32,140 nt of DNA. Origin: Prevotella micans DSM 21469 = JCM 16134. Lineage in GTDB: Bacteria > Bacteroidota > Bacteroidia > Bacteroidales > Bacteroidaceae. A model generated the notes under the pieces. That model searched no databases, was not told the origin of the DNA, and saw only the letters and a list, made by a program, of their open reading frames with translations. Positions 14,616-24,194 of the stretch are shown here, piece by piece. A program made the translations under genes and the position numbers. Every line of letters starts with the position of its first letter. Positions within the stretch are counted from its first letter, which is position 1. The stretch spans positions 1 through 32,140 of the forward strand of contig NZ_BAKH01000032.1 of NCBI RefSeq assembly GCF_000614105.1, in the 5' to 3' direction.

Positions 14616-17545
14616 TTAGCGGCCGCAAAGGGTGCGGTACGGACAGTGCTTGCAGTCGGTAAGGCGAGGAGTGGGGGCGAAGGGGAGTGAGGGATTGAAG
14701 ATGTTCTGGAGAGTGGCGGTTAGGTTGGCGTTAAATTCCTCGGAGAGTTCGAGAGAATTTAGTAGGGGGGAACCGGCGAAGTTTAGGATGGGGTCGTAGT
14801 CGGGCGAGCCGGCGCGTTGGATAAATAGGAGGGCGGGGGCCACGGGACGAGATTCGGGATTGAGTGAATGAATATCGGGATTCAGAGGAGGGGACGGATG
14901 GGTGGCTTGGGGATAGGAGAGTTGTCTACAGAGGTTTGAGAGGTGAGGAGGAGACTGTAGAGGATGGATTGGAGGGTGTAGTCTGACTTTTTAGTGTGGA
15001 TGTTTTCGGGGGCGAAGATTTCGTCGACAGTTTTAAGTGGCTGTGCGGGGTTGTTGCCGGTCTTATAGTCGACTACACGCAGGATTTGTTCGGGTGTACC
15101 GATGTTTATTTCGTCGAGGCGGTCGATTCGTCCGTAGAGTTCGATGGTTCGGGTTGGGGAGCTGTTGGTCTGGCTGTCGGGTTCGAGTGTTAGGGTGATG
15201 GGTGTGCTGACTGGAGCTTCGTGGGCTATGACGCGAAGGGGAGCTACGCGGAGGTCGGTTCGGAGGAGGCGAAGGAGATAGGCTTTGATTACCTCGCGGT
15301 TGATGAGCTGGAGTCCGTTGAGTTTTGGGCGGGTGGTTTGTCCGGGTGGTTGGCGGAAGAGTTGGGTGGCGAAGGCCTGGTCGATGATGTTGTCGATTGA
15401 TTGGGGGTTGCTCAGTAGTTGTCGGATGTTGTCGGGGGTTATGATTTGTCGGGGGAGGAGGGTTTCGTACATGAGCTGGGCGGCTTGGTGGAAGATGTTC
15501 CCGAAGATGCGGTTGTCGATATCGTCGGCGGGTGCGTCGGGTTCTTTTATTTGGGCTATGTATCGGTAGTAGAAGCGTAGCTGACAGCGCAGGAAGTTGC
15601 TGATGGCGGTTGGGGATATTCGGTTGAGTTGGGCGAGCTTTTCAATGACGCGTGTGTCTTTTTCGATTGTGGGGGCGGTGAGTGATATGGGTTTTTGGCC
15701 TGCTTTTAGGGCGCTTCGCTGGATTGGTGTGGGGAGTTCTACAAGGAGTTGTTGCATGAATCGGCTCATTTCGGATTCTCGTGTTCCTTGGGTTGAGTTG
15801 TTGTATAGTATGGTTATGGTTTCGGCGCGCTGAATCATTCGGTGGAAATAGTATCCGTAGATGGCTACTTTGTGGTCGATTGTGGTTAGGTTGTGTGCTT
15901 TTCGGATTGCGTGTGGTATGAATGAGGTGTCGCTGGTTGTTTTTGGCATGTTTCCTTCGTTGCATGAGAGTATGAGGATGTGTCGGAAGTCGATGTTTCG
16001 TGTTTCGAGCATTCCCATTATTTGTATGCCTTGGATGGGTTCGCCGTGGAAGGGTATGGTTGTGTTTGCGGCGAGCTGGTTGATGAGTCGTCGAAGAATC
16101 GGCAGGTCGGCCTGTAGGGTTTGGTTGGTTATGAGTTTTTCGATTCGTGTTAGGAGGGTGTACATTCGGAAGAGCGATTCGTCGAATAGTGGGTCTTTCA
16201 TTTCGGCTCCGTTTCGGGCTATGGTGGCGGTTATTCGTGCGAGATATGCTAGGAGGGGGGATGGTTTGTCGGGTGTGTGTGGCTGTGGTTGGAGGATGGT
16301 GTTTGGTTGTGGTGTGATGTAGTAAAGATGGTTTTGGCTGATTTGGTTTTTGAGGGTTTCGATTTCTGGGCCTATGAGTCGTGCATAGGGGTGGCGCAGA
16401 ACGCTGTTAGCTCGGGTTGTTCGGAAGGCTTTTTGGCGTTCTGAGTAGCCTTCGGTTTGTAGGGCGATGAGCTGGGTGATGAGCGACATGATGGGTGTTT
16501 GGCTGAGTGGATAGCCTGTTGTGATGTTTAGGTTTTCGACTTCGGGTGGAATGCAGTGTATTATGGTTGGGAGGAGGGTTTCGTTGCAGAGTACGATTGC
16601 GGTTTCACGTCCGTGGGCGAGTTTTTTTCCGTCACGTAGCCATTGTGTGGTGTAGCGTGCTTGTAGGTTTTCGGTTGGTGCGGATATGAATTGGATGTTT
16701 TTGGGTTGGGCTAGGGTTTTGTAGAAGTTGGTTGGGAGGTTTGGGTCGGAGGCTAGGGCGTTTGGGTAGCGTGAGAGCCATCGGCGGATGTAGGTACCTG
16801 ATTCGTTGTTGGGGTTGAGGTAGTATTCGTCGTAGTCCCAGAAGAATTCGGCTTTTTCTTGTTTTTGTAGGTTGTCGAAGAGTTGTTGTTCTACTTTTTG
16901 CAGTACATTGAATCCTACGAAGAGGTATTTTTCGTATTCGGTGCAGAGTTCGGTGTTTTGGATTGCTTCTCGGTATAGCATTCCTTCGTAGGCCAGGCCT
17001 CGTGTGCGCATTTCGTTTTGGAAGGCGCTGTAGATTTGGGGCAGTTTGCTCCATTGGTTTAGGAATCGTTCGCGGATGATGGAGGGGTTGTCGGTGAAGG
17101 TTGCGAAGAATTTGCTTAGTTCTTGTTTTTGTTCTGTTGTGAGATAGTCGATGTTATCGAGTTCGCGGAGGTCGCTTATGTTTTTGAATACTTGTTTTGG
17201 TGATGCGAGGTTTTTGTCGATGTCGTCGAAGTCGGCTAGCATGACGAGTCCCCATCCGTAGAATTCGTCGAGGGTTTCGTTTCGTTCTGTTATTTGGTTA
17301 TAGATTTTATGCAGTAGTGCTATGGTTTCGATTGGGTCGGCGAGGGTTAGTTTTGAGTATCGCTGGAATAGGTTGGATATTGTTATGCTGGCTGGGCTCC
17401 AGATGGGTTTTTGGGCTATCTGGGCGAGGGTTTCGTTCAGGAAGAGGGCGGCGCGTTTGTTTGGAAATATTATTGCTATTCGGGCTAGGTTTGTACCGTA
17501 TTTGCTGATGATGTTTCGTGCTACTTGTTCGAGGAATGTGTTCAT
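14616..17545 (-). CDS. addB: AddB-like PD-(D/E)XK nuclease/inactivated helicase, frame interrupted once
   Basis: Nuclease partner of the AddAB-type recombination-repair complex that resects double-strand breaks. The N-terminal part (MNTFLEQVARNIISKYG, IIFPNKRAALFLNE) is the degenerate helicase half. The C-terminal part has an FLRCQLRFYYRY segment, then the nuclease motif GRIDRLD followed by VVDYKTGN. Four cysteines fit the AddB iron-sulphur clasp: one in FLRC and three in CKHCPYRTLC at the very end. The frame shifts near 14890-14893 (four C on the coding strand, five expected). One added base joins the two parts into 976 residues, a normal length. ATG at 17545 is preferred to GTG at 17617, which overlaps the addA stop. 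The coding strand is unusually rich in A and C. Confidence 0.85.
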
Positions 17546-17613
17546 GTTGGGTTTGTTTTTTGATGTTTGGGGATTTTGTCCACTATTTCGTTCGGCTGAC
17601 GGATTGATTGCAA

Positions 17614-20600
17614 TCACTCCGAGGTTTCGTCTGATGGGAGCGATATCTCTTGGATTTCATCGCGTATCACATACCAGAGGTAGCCTTTGATTTTGGTATT
17701 TCCCATCTCGGCTAGCAGGTTCATGTAACGGCGCACTTGAAGGGCGTGACTGGGGTGTGGGGCGCCGAATTTGAAGTCGACTATGATGTGTTGTTTGCCG
17801 TCGGTCATGACTCTGTCTGGTCGGTGCTGAACGGCGCGCCCGAGTGTGGGGTCGTATTGGAGAATTGTGCATTCGTTGAAGAGTTGCCACTTGGGTGAGA
17901 ACCAGTTTTTGACGACTGGGTTTTGCAGGGATTTGCTGATTCGGGTGGTGAGCTGCGCGGGGGTGATGTCGTCGTTGTAGATGATGCCTTCTTGCTGGAG
18001 TTGGTTTAGGTGGGGGGTGATGTCGGCTTCGGTTCGTATGTCGGCGAAGATTTGGTGGAGTACGTTTCCCACTTTTATATATTGGTTTTCTGGGGCATCT
18101 GGGTTGGCTTCAACAAATTGTCGGCTTCGGTTGCTTTGCCTGAATGTTGCTGCTTGTGGAAAGGTCTGGATGTGGATGAGCTGGGTTTTGATTGGGGCTG
18201 TAAATGGGTTTTGAGGGGCGGAGGTTGTGGGGATGATGGGGGCAGGGGCGTGGGTGAGCTGGCCGAATTGGAATTCGATTGGTTCTTGGGGGGATTCGGG
18301 GGCAATGAGCGTGGCTTCGGGAAGTTGTTGGGCGAGGTCGGGTAGTATTTGTTCGATGATTCGTGAACGGTTCTGGTGGGTGGTTGTGACTTTGGGTGCT
18401 CTTTTTCCGGATATGATGAGGTTTTGGGTGGTTCGGGTGAAGGCTACATAGAGCAAGTTGAGGTTGTCGAGTGTTTTTTGGAAGTGTTCTTCCTGATAGT
18501 CGGATTCGAAGACTGTGCCTTGCATCTTTTTAGCTGAGAAGTCGACTGGTACTATTGGCAGTGCGTTGAATGGGTGTGGCTTTTGGTGGGCTGGGCACCA
18601 TATAGTATCTGATGGTTCGAGTTTCCAGTCGCAGAATGGTATTATGACGTTGGGGTATTCGAGACCTTTGCTGGCATGGATCGTTATGAGGCGTATGCCT
18701 TCGATTTCGTCGCTTTGGATTGTTTTGCTGTAGAGTGTTTCATCCCATTTGTCGAGGAACTCGTTTATGTCGGCGGGGTTGTCGCGGAGGTATTCAGCCA
18801 GTGTGTCGTAGAATGTGCATATGTAGGCGCTCTGACCTTCCAGTCGGTCGAGGTTGAAGATTGCGATGAGCCGGTCGATGAGGTCTATAACCGGTAGTCC
18901 TATGAGCTTGGCTTGTTCGTGGGTGAATTTCTCTGGGAGCAATTTGTCGAGCTGTGTTCGCTGGTTGTTATCGGTCAGGAGCAGTTCGTTGTCGGTTACG
19001 GGTTCGGCAAGCACTTGCTGGCGATATAGCTTTACTAGTTTGGCGCGGGTTAAATTGTCGTCGGGGTTAACGAGTAGGGTTAGGGCGGATATGATGACGG
19101 TCACGGCAAGGGATGCGTCGAGTCGGAAAGCCTCGTCGGAAACGATGTTTGCCTTGCCGCCGAGTTGCTGTAGAAAGGTTTCGACAATGTCTTGGATAAC
19201 GCTTTTTGAGCGTACGAGAATTGCGATGTCGTTTTGTTGGTGGCCTTTGCTGAGGAGTTCTTCCACGGTTTCAACGAGCTGTGACAGGATTTGTTCGCGA
19301 TATGTTGCTGGGTTTTCGGGCAGGAGGGTTATTCGGACGCTTCCCTTCCGACCTTTTCTTACGGGCTGTTGCACGAGGTCTGAATAAGCTTGGGCAAGCT
19401 CATCGGCCTGCTTGGAGCCTTCGTTTCGTAACATCGTTTCGGTTGCGCTTATTGCCCGACTAAAGAATGCATTATTGAAAAGCACGATGTTTTCTTCGGA
19501 GCGGAAGTTTTTATCGAGTGGGCGTATATCTAGATATTCGGGCTGATTTTCCGATCGATGTTCCCTAGCAGCTGCCAGTCGCCTTGTCTCCATCGATAGA
19601 TGCTTTGCTTAACGTCGCCCACAATGAGATTTCGCGAGCCGGTTTGCGCCATACAGTTTTCGAGTAGAGTTCTGAAGTTGCTCCATTGCGCAAGACTGGT
19701 GTCCTGAAACTCGTCAATCATGATGTGCTTAAGTCGGGTTCCGATTTTCTCGAAAATGAAAGGTGTGTCGGATGTCCCGATGATATTGCGAAGCAGAGAT
19801 TGTGTGTTGCTAAGCATGAATCGGTTGGATTCGCGGTTGATTCGGTTCATTGTATCGGCTATGGCATGTAACAGGCGTAGCTGCGACAAATGGGCTAGCA
19901 CCAGTTTAGCCGATTGATAGTTGCAAGCGGCCGATTGCCTGTACTCATCGAGGTTGGCAAGCATTGCGGAGAGTTTTTCGGAAGCCAGGGCGGTGATGGT
20001 GGCTTTTTCGGTGGCGGGACATTTGCCCGAAGTCCATTTATCGGGCTGCTCGATGCAGGTTTGCACATAACCGGGCGTGCTGTCCGGAAGAGGTTCGGCT
20101 TTGCTTTGCTTCACGAGGTATCCGTATAGGAATCGTCTGAAGAGCCCTGGTTCGTCGACCCCTGCGTGCTTTATTTCGTCGATAATCGCGCTGGCCGAGT
20201 CGTTGAGCTTCTTCTTGAGTGTGGATTGCATTCCGCGCAGCTCCTTGGTGTAGTTGTCGAAAAACGAATCGTCGGCAAAAAGAGCGTCGAGCTGGCGTTC
20301 GTGCTCTTTATAGAAATCCTTAAATATATTCTGCCCAAAATCCTTGATTTTCCCGATGACGTTCCAGCCAAGGTCGTCTTCGATGTTTCGGTCGATGTAA
20401 TCGCGAATCCAGCGCAGAATATCCTGTCCCTGTTCGAGTCCATCGATGAGCTGGTCGACAGCTTTGTGTTCAACCTGACTATCGTTTAGGTCGACCCGCA
20501 AATTGGCCGTGAGATTCAGTTCGCGAGCCATGTTGCGCAGCACAAATTGGAAGAATGCATCGATGGTTTGGATACGGAAGTCGCTATAGCGATGGATTAG

Positions 20601-20891
20601 CAGTGAAAGAGCTAGTCGGGCATTCGAGCGTATGACTTGCTCCATAAGTCCGGTTCGACCTTGCACTTCGCGTAAATAACTCTCCGACGACTCAAGACCA
20701 TTTGCGATTCCATAAAGTTGCGATAGGATGCGCGTTTTCATCTCCTGGGTGGCCTTGTTGGTGAAGGTTACGGCAAGGATGTGCTGATAATCTTCGGGAT
20801 TTTTGATGAGCAGTGAGATATATTCCACCGCAAGTGTGAATGTTTTTCCCGACCCGGCCGACGCCTTATAGACTGTGAGTGCTTTGTTCAT
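17614..20891 (-). CDS. addA: AddA/UvrD-like helicase-nuclease, frame interrupted once
   Basis: Superfamily 1 helicase of the AddAB-type complex, working with AddB to unwind and trim broken DNA ends. Motif I ASAGSGKT is near residue 11, motif Ia AVTFTNKA follows, motif II is IMIDEFQDTS, motif III VGDVKQSIYRWRQG, motif IV LDKNFRS, and motifs V/VI are ITIHASKGLEYPNVI and LLYVAFTRT. The C-terminal nuclease domain ends with VDFKFG. The frame breaks near 19547-19552, just after motif III, where GGAAAATC lacks one base. Restored, the protein has 1092 residues, usual for Bacteroidales. It starts 7 bases after dgt and its stop lies beside the addB start, so dgt-addA-addB form one leftward operon. Confidence 0.86.
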
Positions 20892-20898
20892 GATGCTT

Positions 20899-22230
20899 TT
20901 AAACGACGGGCAAGCTGATGCCGTTGATTTTTTGGTAGATGTCGAGGGCGTAGATATCGGTCATACCGCTGATGTAATCAATCACGGCCATGATGCGTGT
21001 TTCGATGTCGGGACTTTGTATGTCGTATTGACTCGAGAAGCGACGAATGAGCTGCCTACTGTGGAATTTATCCGGCTCCAGAGCTGCACCGATAAGTGCG
21101 TCCATAAGTGTTTCCATAATCTTATAGCCCGAGAGCTCCACGTCAAGCACGGTTCGGCTACTGTAAATCTTTTCGAGCGACACACTAGCGCAATGCCTGT
21201 AGTTCCCGCGTCCGGGTTCGGGAATATGGTCGATAAGCGAGCCCTCGAAAGTTCCGTCAAGAATTTCGCGCTCATGCTCCACGAACGCATCCACGCAATC
21301 GGCTTCGAGTTTTCCCACGGCACAGGCGCGGAAATAAACCACCTGTTCGTTCTCGTCGGTCACTCCCTCCTCAACAATCCTCTGGCGTATTGAGCAGCGT
21401 GTTTCCTCGTCGAAGAAGCCCAGCAAGAGGTCGGCAGTCTCCTCGAACGAAAGGAGTTTCAGTTTATGCGCGTCTTCGATATCCATAATTTCATAGCAAA
21501 TATCATCGGCCGCCTCAACGAGATAAACCAGCGGATGTCGCGCATAAACATTTTGTCCCTTGCAAACGATTCCCAGTTCGTCGGCAATCTGCCTGTAGGT
21601 TTCTTCCTCCGTAGCGAAGAAGCCGAACTTGCCATGCTTGCCGGGAGCGGTCGACGGGAAGGGATATTTCACAACACTGGCCAGAGAGGAATAGGTCATC
21701 ACGAAACCGCCCTCTCTTCGGCCCAGGAACCTATGCGTGAGCAGGCGGAAGGCATTGGCATTACCTTCGAAGTGGGTGAGATCGGCCCACATTCTTTCGC
21801 TCACATGCCGGCGAACTCTCTCGCCCGAATCTTCGGTAAAGAAACTCCGTATGGCTTTTTCGCCGCTGTGCCCGAACGGTGGATTACCCATATCGTGGGC
21901 GTAACAAGCTGTTTGTACAATCGTTCCTATCTCCTCGAATAGTGTTCCGGCTAGTTCGGGATGAACCTTTATAAGCCGGTGGGCCACATCATCGCCGAGC
22001 GACTTACCGAGCGATGCTACCTCGAGCGAATGTGTGAGTCGGTTGTGCACAAACACACTGCCCGGGAGCGGGAAAACCTGCGTTTTGTTCTGCAACCGAC
22101 GAAAAGGCGCTGAATAAATGAGCCTGTCGCTATCGCGCTTGAATTCCGAGCGTTCATCGCGTCGCGCATAGTATCGATGTTCCTGTCCGAGCCTCTTACT
22201 GGAAATGAGTTTAATCCAATCCATATTCAT
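20899..22230 (-). CDS. dgt: dGTPase-like dNTP triphosphohydrolase
   Basis: A 443-residue HD-domain enzyme that splits dGTP (and possibly other dNTPs) into nucleoside and triphosphate. The N-terminus has the family block FKRDSDRLIYSAPFRRLQNK. Metal ligands are visible as His67 (NRLTHSLEVA), His112-Asp113 (YAHDMGNPPFGHSGE) and a later Asp in LVEAADDICYEI. The length fits the long Dgt type. Two in-frame ATGs lie at 22230 and 22224. A -7 element lies about 55 bases upstream, within an element also found before the ROK kinase gene. It heads the operon with addA and addB, linking dNTP pool control to break repair. Confidence 0.9.
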   Translation of the reverse strand: MNMDWIKLISSKRLGQEHRYYARRDERSEFKRDSDRLIYSAPFRRLQNKTQVFPLPGSVFVHNRLTHSLEVASLGKSLGDDVAHRLIKVHPELAGTLFEEIGTIVQTACYAHDMGNPPFGHSGEKAIRSFFTEDSGERVRRHVSERMWADLTHFEGNANAFRLLTHRFLGRREGGFVMTYSSLASVVKYPFPSTAPGKHGKFGFFATEEETYRQIADELGIVCKGQNVYARHPLVYLVEAADDICYEIMDIEDAHKLKLLSFEETADLLLGFFDEETRCSIRQRIVEEGVTDENEQVVYFRACAVGKLEADCVDAFVEHEREILDGTFEGSLIDHIPEPGRGNYRHCASVSLEKIYSSRTVLDVELSGYKIMETLMDALIGAALEPDKFHSRQLIRRFSSQYDIQSPDIETRIMAVIDYISGMTDIYALDIYQKINGISLPVV

Positions 22231-22283
22231 TATTTTATATTATAAGCGTGGGGAAAAGATGTGGGCATTGAACAATGCACTCG

Positions 22284-22310
22284 CAAAAGTAAGTAGATGT
22301 GCACAATTAA
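22284..22310 (-). promoter_or_regulatory. dgt promoter with an upstream element shared with the ROK kinase promoter
   Basis: The minus strand has TACTTTTG (22291-22284), matching TAnnTTTG. Directly upstream, positions 22310-22291 read TTAATTGTGCACATCTACTT, which matches 27988-27969 at 19 of 20 bases. No -33 TTTG is seen. Confidence 0.55.
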
Positions 22311-22319
22311 TTGCCTCTA

Positions 22320-22530
22320 TGCTCATTCCAAGCCAGGCAATTGGATTACGAACCACCTTCTGCCTTATGTCGTTCTGTATTTTCGGACGACAAACTACAT
22401 TCCATCTCATGTAGCACTACGACTTCAGACTGTGAACTACTTTCCATCATCTTACGCACTATGATTTTGGACGGCGAGCTTCTTTCCGCCCAGCGTCGTC
22501 CTGCGTTTTAGGACGGCAAAATGCCGGCTA
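22320..22530. repeat. Tandem array B: about five diverged 42-bp units
   Basis: A core of the form TTT(C/T)GGACGGC followed by about 8 bases and TTTCC begins at 22381, 22423, 22465 and 22507, exactly 42 bases apart. A weaker copy begins at 22339. Copies are clearly diverged. Short frames across it are not maintained and have no coding character. It lies immediately upstream of the dgt promoter. Confidence 0.7.
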
Positions 22531-22739
22531 ACTCTTTCATTCAATTCTACAAAAAGATAACTTTATAAAATACCACCTTATAGAACTTCCTTTAAAGAAT
22601 AATATCACAAATTAGTTATTAAAATAATTTCCGCAAAAGAATATCCTTATAAAAAAGTATCTTATATAGATTCCGGAAATACATAATTGCATTAGATATT
22701 ATATTAAATATATTCTTTAAATGTTTATTCTTAATAAAG
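22531..22739. other. AT-rich noncoding stretch
   Basis: Very AT-rich, without a supportable gene. Phrases such as TTCCTTTAAAGAATA and TTCCGCAAAAGAATA recur about every 40 bases, so it may be an older, decayed part of the repeat block. Confidence 0.35.
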
Positions 22740-22950
22740 ATTCATTTCAAGAAATTTCTGAAACAACTAATCTCATAGATGATGTTTTTCTGGAAAGTCT
22801 GGAAACAATTCAAATGTAATCAATATTCTTTAAAGAAATTCTGGAAATAACTTTCCTCTATAATTATCTATTTCAAGAATTTCTATAAAGTTTTATAAAT
22901 CAAGGGTATATCTTTCAAGAATATATTTAAAGAACTTTCTACCTCTTACG
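22740..22950. repeat. Array C: degenerate AT-rich repeats of about 42 bp
   Basis: The phrase (A)AAGAA(A)TT(T)CTGGAAA recurs with starts near 22749, 22794, 22832, 22875 and 22917 (intervals 45, 38, 43, 42). The units are weakly conserved and AT-rich, so chance similarity cannot be excluded by eye, but the average period equals that of the flanking arrays. Confidence 0.4.
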
Positions 22951-23161
22951 CATCCCAAATCGTAGTGCAAATACATGCACAACTGCCTTGCATCTCCCAA
23001 ATCACAATGCAACCGCATGCGCTAATGCCTGGCGCATCTCAAATCACAGCGTAAAAACATATGCAACTGCCTTACACCTCCCAAATCACAATGCAAACGC
23101 ATGCACAACTACCTTGCATCTCCCAAATAACAATGCGTAAACCATGCACAACTGCCCGATG
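22951..23161. repeat. Tandem array D: five units of 40-45 bp
   Basis: Units start at 22951, 22991, 23035, 23075 and 23117. The consensus begins CATCTCCCAAATCACAAT, continues GCAAACGCATGC and ends ACAACTGCCTTG, 42 bases in all. Each unit contains a small ATGC-AAAC-GCAT inverted repeat in its middle. It is noncoding and ends about 80 bases before the promoter of the nucleotidyltransferase gene. Confidence 0.82.
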
Positions 23162-23244
23162 CGGATGGCAATTCAGGCGGAAAGGCCATGAGTTGGACTG
23201 ATAGATTCTATTGATTAGGATAAATTTCTGGGAGACAAAAGAGC

Positions 23245-23252
23245 TACTTTTG
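23245..23252 (+). promoter_or_regulatory. -7 element of the nucleotidyltransferase gene
   Basis: TACTTTTG matches TAnnTTTG and would start transcription near 23259, about 18 bases before the ATG at 23277. This rules out the in-frame upstream start at 23211. Confidence 0.6.
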
Positions 23253-23276
23253 CACGCATCAGTAGACAAACAAAAC

Positions 23277-24047
23277 ATGCAAGCAATGATATTCGCCGCC
23301 GGAAAAGGCACCCGACTCAAACCACTAACCGATTCCATACCGAAAGCACTGGTCGAAGTTAAAGGTAAAACTCTCTTGGCACGGACAATAGAATCTCTCA
23401 AAGCTGCCGGATGTGAACGAATCGTGGTGAACGTTCATCACTTTTCGGAGCAAATCAAGGATTATCTCGCACGACATGACTTCGGAATTGACATCAGAAT
23501 ATCCGATGAAACCTCACGACTGCTCGACACAGGGGGCGGAATCAAGTCGGCCGCCGCACTCCTGGACGTCACTCGACCGGTGCTTATTCATAACGTGGAT
23601 ATTCTCAGCAACGTAGACTTGCAAAACTTCTATAACTACAGCACCGGGGCAGATGTTCGTATGCTCGTTAGCCGAAGGAAAACGAAACGATATCTAATTT
23701 TCAACACAAACATGCGACTCGTAGGCTGGACGAATATCGAAACTTCCGAGATTAAATCGCCCTATCCTACCCTTCGACAACTTAAATTCGAAGCTCCCGA
23801 TAAGGTCGGTTATCTTCAACACAACCACTATCTTCTGGCTTTCTCCGGAATACACGTTGTGGGACCGGAGTTATTCAATTGTCTACGAGCCGAACGCGAG
23901 AATGTTTTCCCGATAATGATTTTCTATCTACGCTATGCCGACCGCCTGAATATCCTCGGCTATGAAAAACCTGACCTAAAAATTCTCGACGTCGGCAAGC
24001 TCGACACTCTCCGCCAAGCTGAACAATTCGTTGACGAAGAGCTGTAG
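23277..24047 (+). CDS. Sugar-1-phosphate nucleotidyltransferase (MurU/ManC-like)
   Basis: A 256-residue nucleotidyltransferase of the NTP_transferase fold. It opens with the signature MQAMIFAAGKGTRLKPLT followed by PKALVEV (nucleotide-binding loop and catalytic Lys), and has LLDTGGGIKSA and VLIHNVDILSN as sugar-binding and metal-binding segments. Length and motifs fit N-acetylmuramate-1-phosphate uridylyltransferase (MurU-type cell-wall recycling) or a short mannose-1-phosphate guanylyltransferase; the sequence alone does not decide. ATG at 23277 is chosen because a promoter sits between it and the upstream in-frame start. It is a single-gene unit bounded by the repeat block and a strong terminator. 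Confidence 0.85.
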   Translation: MQAMIFAAGKGTRLKPLTDSIPKALVEVKGKTLLARTIESLKAAGCERIVVNVHHFSEQIKDYLARHDFGIDIRISDETSRLLDTGGGIKSAAALLDVTRPVLIHNVDILSNVDLQNFYNYSTGADVRMLVSRRKTKRYLIFNTNMRLVGWTNIETSEIKSPYPTLRQLKFEAPDKVGYLQHNHYLLAFSGIHVVGPELFNCLRAERENVFPIMIFYLRYADRLNILGYEKPDLKILDVGKLDTLRQAEQFVDEEL

Positions 24048-24114
24048 TAACTTAATTTCGGCTTAATCTGAGTTCTTAAGTCGAACTCACATTGTACGTT
24101 TATATATCAACAAA

Positions 24115-24154
24115 AAATATCTGCATGCTATGATAAGAACGCATGCAGATATTT
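24115..24154. terminator. Bidirectional terminator between convergent genes
   Basis: A perfect 14-bp stem (24115-24128 pairing with 24141-24154, core ATCTGCATGC) has a 12-base loop. An A run on the left gives T6 on the minus strand, and TTTGATTTT follows on the right. It serves the nucleotidyltransferase and the outer-membrane protein genes. Confidence 0.88.
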
Positions 24155-24194
24155 GATTTTGAAACCAATAAATGGACTGATAGGAGGGGCAATA

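Noticed and set aside
15285..16322. Several plus-strand ORFs of 65-153 residues opposite addB
   Set aside because: They are shadows created by the A+C-rich coding strand; the proteins are rich in Trp, Arg, Ser and Met and match nothing, while the opposite strand encodes clear AddB motifs.
22205..22511. Two short plus-strand ORFs across array B
   Set aside because: They lie in diverged tandem repeats, overlap the dgt start region and show no recognisable protein features.
22951..23161. CRISPR-like or guide-RNA array (variable segments between conserved ones)
   Set aside because: Differences are scattered point changes and small length changes rather than clean unique spacers, and no effector gene is nearby.
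23211..23276. Upstream start for the nucleotidyltransferase
   Set aside because: A -7 element lies between it and 23277, and the conserved N-terminus begins at 23277.
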